Part shown: positions 60,899 to 64,000 of the stretch, in pieces
Position numbering within the stretch: position 1 is the first letter of the stretch
Layout of the letters: each line of letters starts with the position of its first letter
NCBI RefSeq assembly: GCF_017308975.1
Contig: NZ_JADWPD010000017.1
Coordinates: 1-64,000, forward strand
DNA: 64,000 nucleotides
Reading direction: 5' to 3'
Origin: Amycolatopsis sp. MtRt-6
GTDB lineage: Bacteria; Actinomycetota; Actinomycetes; Mycobacteriales; Pseudonocardiaceae
Notes under the pieces: generated by a model
Told to the model about the DNA's origin: nothing
Seen by the model: the letters and a program-made list of their open reading frames with translations, nothing else
Databases searched by the model: none
Translations under genes and position numbers: made by a program

Positions 60899-61465
60899 AT
60901 GGTGGTCGACTGGGCGCTCACGGCGGTGTTCGCGGCACTGGTGCTGCCGTGCGTGCTGCGGCTGGTCCGCCTCGACTACACACGGCTGGGCCACGGCGTC
61001 CGCCACGGCGACCTGGCGGAGCTGCTGCTGGTGGTGGCGATGGTGGCGATGCTCTCCCCGGTCGGCGGCCCGATCCCGGCGGCGGGCTGGCAGGCGGTGC
61101 TGGCGCTGACGACGGGCTGGTTCGCGCTGGCCTGGTGGCGGAGCCGCACGTGCGCCCATCACGCGCTGTCGGCGGCGGCGATGCTGTACATGGTGACGGC
61201 GATGCCCCACGGCGGAGCGGACCACGGACCGTGGCTGACGATGCCGGCCATGGACGCCCGGGTGGCGGTGCCGCTGGTAGCACTGGTGGCGGCGGGGTAT
61301 TTCGTGGCCGACGCGGCGTGGTCGGGAGTGCTGGCGGTCCGCGGCTTGGCGGTCGTGGGGTCCGGCTCGGGCGCGGGTGCGGCGTCCGGCCAGGCGTCGC
61401 GCGCGGTGTGCCGGGTGGCGATGGGGGCCGGGATGGGTTACATGCTGCTGGCCTCGGCTTTGTGA
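60899..61465 (+). CDS. DUF5134 family membrane protein
   Basis: A 188-residue integral membrane protein with about six hydrophobic segments from the first residues (WALTAVFAALVLPCVLRLV) to the last (VAMGAGMGYMLLASAL). His/Met-rich stretches, CAHHALSAAAMLYMVTAMPHGG, are a hallmark of DUF5134 and related metal-associated membrane proteins, but the function is not known. ATG at 60899 with ACGGAGAGTGAG. It follows ltp2 by 79 bp and is probably not part of that operon. Repeat element copy 2 begins 25 bp after its stop. Confidence 0.88.
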   Translation: MVVDWALTAVFAALVLPCVLRLVRLDYTRLGHGVRHGDLAELLLVVAMVAMLSPVGGPIPAAGWQAVLALTTGWFALAWWRSRTCAHHALSAAAMLYMVTAMPHGGADHGPWLTMPAMDARVAVPLVALVAAGYFVADAAWSGVLAVRGLAVVGSGSGAGAASGQASRAVCRVAMGAGMGYMLLASAL

Positions 61466-61489
61466 GCACGGCCCGGTGAGCACAACACC

Positions 61490-61553
61490 GAGAGGTCCCC
61501 GCCCAGGGGACCCCCGGATTTCACGTTACCGGAGACCACCGACAATTCCGGGC
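61490..61553 (+). repeat. Copy 2 of the ~65-bp dispersed element
   Basis: gagaggtccccg...gacaattccgggc matches the element at 217-282 (read on the minus strand) with about 85 percent identity. It lies between the ends of DUF5134 (+) and the flavokinase gene (-). The strongest stem here is ggtcccc/ggggacc (61494-61512), while the stem that dominates copy 1 is degraded, so the two copies share sequence more than one structure. Confidence 0.75.
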
Positions 61554-61574
61554 GCTGAGGCGGGCCGGCGACTT

Positions 61575-62027
61575 TCAGCCCGCGACCCGCCGCACCTCGC
61601 CCAGCGGGCTCTCGCCGGGCTCCGGCAACTGCTCCGCCGGGTGCTCGGCGGTCCACTGGCCGGCCGCCGCGATGTCCTTCTTCAACGCCGTGATCAGGTC
61701 CTCCGCGGAGGCGTACTTCTCCTGCTCGCGCAGGTGCGACCCCAGCCACACCACCAGTGTCTCGCCGTACAGGTCGCCCGAAAACTCCAGGACGTGGGCC
61801 TCCAAGAGGCGGTACCCGTCCGCGCCGTAGTACGTCGGGCGGCGGCCGACCGAGATCGCCGCCGGGAGCCTCGTTCCGTCCGGGCGGCCGATCCAGCCCG
61901 CCCACACTCCGTCGCCCAGCGAGCCGGCCTGGTCGGCCAAGGCGATGTTCGCCGTGGGGAAGCCCAGCTCGCGGCCGCGCTTGTCACCCGGCTCGACCGT
62001 TCCGCGCACCACGAAATATGCAGTCAC
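61575..62027 (-). CDS. Stand-alone riboflavin kinase domain protein
   Basis: A 150-residue flavokinase domain. The motif GTVEPGDKRGRELGFPTANI is the ATP/riboflavin-binding start, then AAISVGRRPTYYG, LEAHVLEFSGDLYGETLVVWL and REQEKYASAEDLITALKKDI. Bacterial RibF is normally bifunctional with an FMN adenylyltransferase domain of about 180 residues before this; that part is absent and there is no room for it. GTG start. It would make FMN only, or be a regulator. The gene stands next to a flavoenzyme-rich steroid cluster. Confidence 0.9.
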   Translation of the reverse strand: MTAYFVVRGTVEPGDKRGRELGFPTANIALADQAGSLGDGVWAGWIGRPDGTRLPAAISVGRRPTYYGADGYRLLEAHVLEFSGDLYGETLVVWLGSHLREQEKYASAEDLITALKKDIAAAGQWTAEHPAEQLPEPGESPLGEVRRVAG

Positions 62028-62058
62028 CCCACCACGGTAGCGGCTCGGACAACCCGGC

Positions 62059-62910
62059 TCAGGAAGTGGACACCAGCACCGTGTCCGCCAGCACCGGCGC
62101 GTCGTCCCGCGAAGGAGCCGTCGTCGTCACCAGCAGCCGGCCGCCCTCGGCGCGCCACACCCGGATCCGCAGCGTCTCGCCCGGGAACACCACCCCGGCG
62201 AACTTCGTCGCGAACGACGCCACCCGCGCCGGGTCGCCGTCCAGGAACTCGTTCACCAGCACCCGCGCGACGATCCCGTACGTGCACAGCCCGTGCAGGA
62301 TCGGCCGGTCGAAGCCCGCCGCCCGGGCGAACGCCGGGTCCGCGTGCAGCGGGTTGCGGTCGCCGCACAGCCGGTACAGCAGCGCCTGCTGCGGCAACGT
62401 CGGCGTCTCGAGCACGAAATCCGGCGCACGCGAAGGCCAGTCGATCTTGTCCGAAGGTCCCCGCGAGCCGCCGAAACCGCCTTCCCCGCGGGCGAAGATG
62501 CTGGACCGGGCCGTCCACAGTGGATCGCCGGTCGACGACGTGACCGCCACCTCCTGGACCACCACCGCCGCCTTGCCCTTGTCGAAGACGTCGGCGATCC
62601 GCGACCGCGCCACCGCCTTCCCGGACGTCGGGATCGGCTGGTGCAGCGTGATCTCCTGCTTGCCGTGCAGCACCTTCGCCAGGTCGATCTCCACCCCGGG
62701 GAACGACACCGCCGGCGGGTCGAACACGCGCAGGTTGGCCGCGACCGTCGCGAACGTCGGCAGCACCACCAGGTCCTGCTCGTAGGTGTAGCGCAGTTCG
62801 TCCGGGCCCGCGCCGAGCGCCAGGTGGTACAGCAGCACGTCCGACGACGTCCAGGCGAAGCTCACCTCGCCGATCTCGGCACCGATCGCGATATCGGGGT
62901 CGATGGGCAC
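62059..62910 (-). CDS. chsH3: ChsH3-like MaoC dehydratase (double hot-dog enoyl-CoA hydratase)
   Basis: A 283-residue double hot-dog hydratase. The C-terminal domain holds the catalytic motif CGDRNPLHADPAFARAAGF. The N-terminal half, SSDVLLYHLALGAGPDEL and VFDPPAVSFPGVEIDLAKVL, is the non-catalytic hot-dog. It resembles mycobacterial Rv3538 (ChsH3), which hydrates steroid enoyl-CoAs of the longer side chain. ATG at 62910 starts 11 bases after the kshB stop, so they form an operon running left; its promoter lies outside the window. Confidence 0.9.
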   Translation of the reverse strand: MPIDPDIAIGAEIGEVSFAWTSSDVLLYHLALGAGPDELRYTYEQDLVVLPTFATVAANLRVFDPPAVSFPGVEIDLAKVLHGKQEITLHQPIPTSGKAVARSRIADVFDKGKAAVVVQEVAVTSSTGDPLWTARSSIFARGEGGFGGSRGPSDKIDWPSRAPDFVLETPTLPQQALLYRLCGDRNPLHADPAFARAAGFDRPILHGLCTYGIVARVLVNEFLDGDPARVASFATKFAGVVFPGETLRIRVWRAEGGRLLVTTTAPSRDDAPVLADTVLVSTS

Positions 62911-62920
62911 GCGGGGACTC

Positions 62921-63958
62921 CTATTCGTAGCTGATCGAGACCTCGTCGGTGACCGGCAGCGACTGGCAGGCCAGCACGATGCCGTCCGCCATGTCGTCGG
63001 CGTCCAGCACCTCGTTGTGCAGCATCTTCACCTCGCCGGAGACGACCCGGCACGCGCACGCGCTGCACTGCCCCTCGCGGCACGAGTACGGGGCGTCCAT
63101 GCCGTCTTCCAGGAGCCGGTCCAGCAACTTCCGCTGCCGCGGCCACACCATCGACCGAGTCTCCCCGTCGAGGGTCACCGTCAGCGCGGCGGGGGACGAG
63201 TCCGGAACCGGCTCTTCCTCGACGACCTCGACGGTCTCTTCGAACGGGTTCCCGGTCAGCGACGTGAACTTCTCGACGTGCACCCGCTCGCGCGGCACGC
63301 CGAGCTGCCCGAGCGCCTCCTTCGCCGCCGCCATGAACGGCGCGGGCCCGCACAGGAACGCCTCGTGGGACGTGTACGCCGAAGCCAGCCCGCGCAGCTG
63401 CGAGACGTCCGGCAGGCCCTGGACGCTTTCCAGCCAGTGGATGACGACCAGCCGGTCGCCGTGGCGCTTGGCCAGCGACGCCAGTTCGCCCGCGAAGATC
63501 ACCGAACGCTCGTCGCGGTTCGCGTAGACCAGCACGACCCGGCCGGAACCGGTCTCCAGTGCCGTCTTGAGGATCGCCATCACCGGCGTGATACCGCTGC
63601 CGCCGGCGAACAGCAGGAAGTCCTCGTCCACCGACGACGGGCAGAACACCCCGGCCGGCGCCAGCACGTCGAGCTGCATCCCCGGCTGCAAGGACGAGCA
63701 GATCCAGCTCGACCCGTACCCGCCGTCGGTGCGCTTGACCGTCACCTGCACGCGGTTCTCGTGCGGCGCGCTCGACAGCGAATAGCACCGCGCCACCGAA
63801 CCGGTCTGCTCGCTCGGGATCCGCAAAGTCAGGAACTGTCCCGCCGAATAAGCAAAGGCAGAAGCGTGCTCGGGCGGGATCTCGAAGACCACCGACCGCG
63901 CGTCCGGCGTTTCGACGACGACGTCGGCGACGGTCAGCGTGTAGACCCGCTCAGCCAT
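62921..63958 (-). CDS. kshB: 3-ketosteroid 9-alpha-hydroxylase reductase component (KshB)
   Basis: Electron-transfer partner of KshA in steroid ring opening, 345 residues. FAD-binding RCYSLSSAP (about 58-66), the NAD(P) loop FAGGSGITPVMAIL and LCGPAPFMAAA, a linker, then a plant-type [2Fe-2S] ferredoxin domain at the end with CREGQCSACACRV and a fourth Cys in VLACQS (all four ligands kept). ATG overlaps the stop of an upstream gene by eight bases. KshA, its oxygenase, is not in the window. Confidence 0.95.
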   Translation of the reverse strand: MAERVYTLTVADVVVETPDARSVVFEIPPEHASAFAYSAGQFLTLRIPSEQTGSVARCYSLSSAPHENRVQVTVKRTDGGYGSSWICSSLQPGMQLDVLAPAGVFCPSSVDEDFLLFAGGSGITPVMAILKTALETGSGRVVLVYANRDERSVIFAGELASLAKRHGDRLVVIHWLESVQGLPDVSQLRGLASAYTSHEAFLCGPAPFMAAAKEALGQLGVPRERVHVEKFTSLTGNPFEETVEVVEEEPVPDSSPAALTVTLDGETRSMVWPRQRKLLDRLLEDGMDAPYSCREGQCSACACRVVSGEVKMLHNEVLDADDMADGIVLACQSLPVTDEVSISYE

Positions 63959-64000
63959 CGGCCACCGCCAGCGTGCCTTCGCGCACCGCGTCGCCGATGC
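63951..64000 (-). CDS. C-terminal end of a gene upstream of kshB (partial)
   Basis: On the minus strand a frame enters at the window edge and runs IGDAVREGTLAVADG to TGA at 63953-63951, overlapping the kshB start by eight bases. Codon third positions are 13 of 15 G or C, so it is probably real. It would be the gene ahead of kshB in the same operon. Only 15 residues are visible, too few to identify it. Confidence 0.6.
   Translation of the reverse strand, partial: IGDAVREGTLAVADG

Overview
The window is GC-rich chromosomal DNA from an actinomycete, most likely a Pseudonocardiaceae member close to Amycolatopsis. The lineage is inferred from gene families: a phosphofructokinase with the pyrophosphate-type signature known from Amycolatopsis methanolica, a KstR-type steroid regulon, mycothiol- and F420-dependent enzyme families, an XRE/DUF397 pair and a four-gene conservon. 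There is no rRNA, tRNA, CRISPR array, integrase, transposase or prophage gene. The only element-like gene is a DUF222/HNH endonuclease at 50.8 kb.

Layout. 0-9 kb holds central metabolism (DAHP synthase, PPi-type PFK, pyruvate kinase) with a divergent histidine-ammonia-lyase-like protein, a truncated globin, HxlR and ArsR regulators and a secreted GH18 chitinase whose promoter carries a DasR-type operator. 9-15 kb: acyl-CoA thioesterase, XRE/DUF397 pair and a large LAL-type LuxR regulator. 15-22 kb: aldehyde dehydrogenase, membrane protein, TetR, acyl-CoA dehydrogenase, alpha-methylacyl-CoA racemase, GNAT and crotonase. 22-30 kb: small and membrane proteins, a lytic transglycosylase, an MFS exporter with divergent TetR and three identical-design operators, and an ActP/DUF485 acetate-type symporter. 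30-36 kb: a cvnABCD conservon behind a long untranslated leader. 36-42 kb: RibD-like reductase, ArsR-SRPBCC-DUF899 operon, IcmF and an LLM oxidoreductase. 42-46 kb: kstR and fadE34 diverging across two KstR boxes. 46-52 kb: SNF2 helicase plus SWIM protein, and the HNH gene. 52-56 kb: esterase, wax-ester/TAG synthase, Ddn-like protein and hydrolase. 56-61 kb: the steroid side-chain operon fadE28-fadE29-chsH2-chsH1-ltp2 under a KstR box. 62-64 kb: chsH3 and kshB.

How it fits together. KstR, FadE34, ChsH3, FadE28/29, ChsH1/H2, Ltp2 and KshB together cover steroid side-chain beta-oxidation, its terminal retro-aldol step and electron supply for 9-alpha-hydroxylation of the ring. The acyl-CoA racemase may serve the same kind of branched side chains. 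Products would feed the IcmF-type acyl-CoA mutase, the racemase/dehydrogenase pair and storage lipid synthesis (inference).

The least explained signal is intergenic. Three loci (about 14.9, 21.4 and 46.0 kb) carry one family of 21-bp-period palindromic repeats whose units contain the stop codons of the adjacent genes. A second, unrelated element of about 65 bp occurs once near each end of the window, just after a gene. These two repeat families, the altered MIO triad of the lyase-like protein and the repeat-bearing insertion in the SNF2 helicase are the best candidates for undescribed biology.
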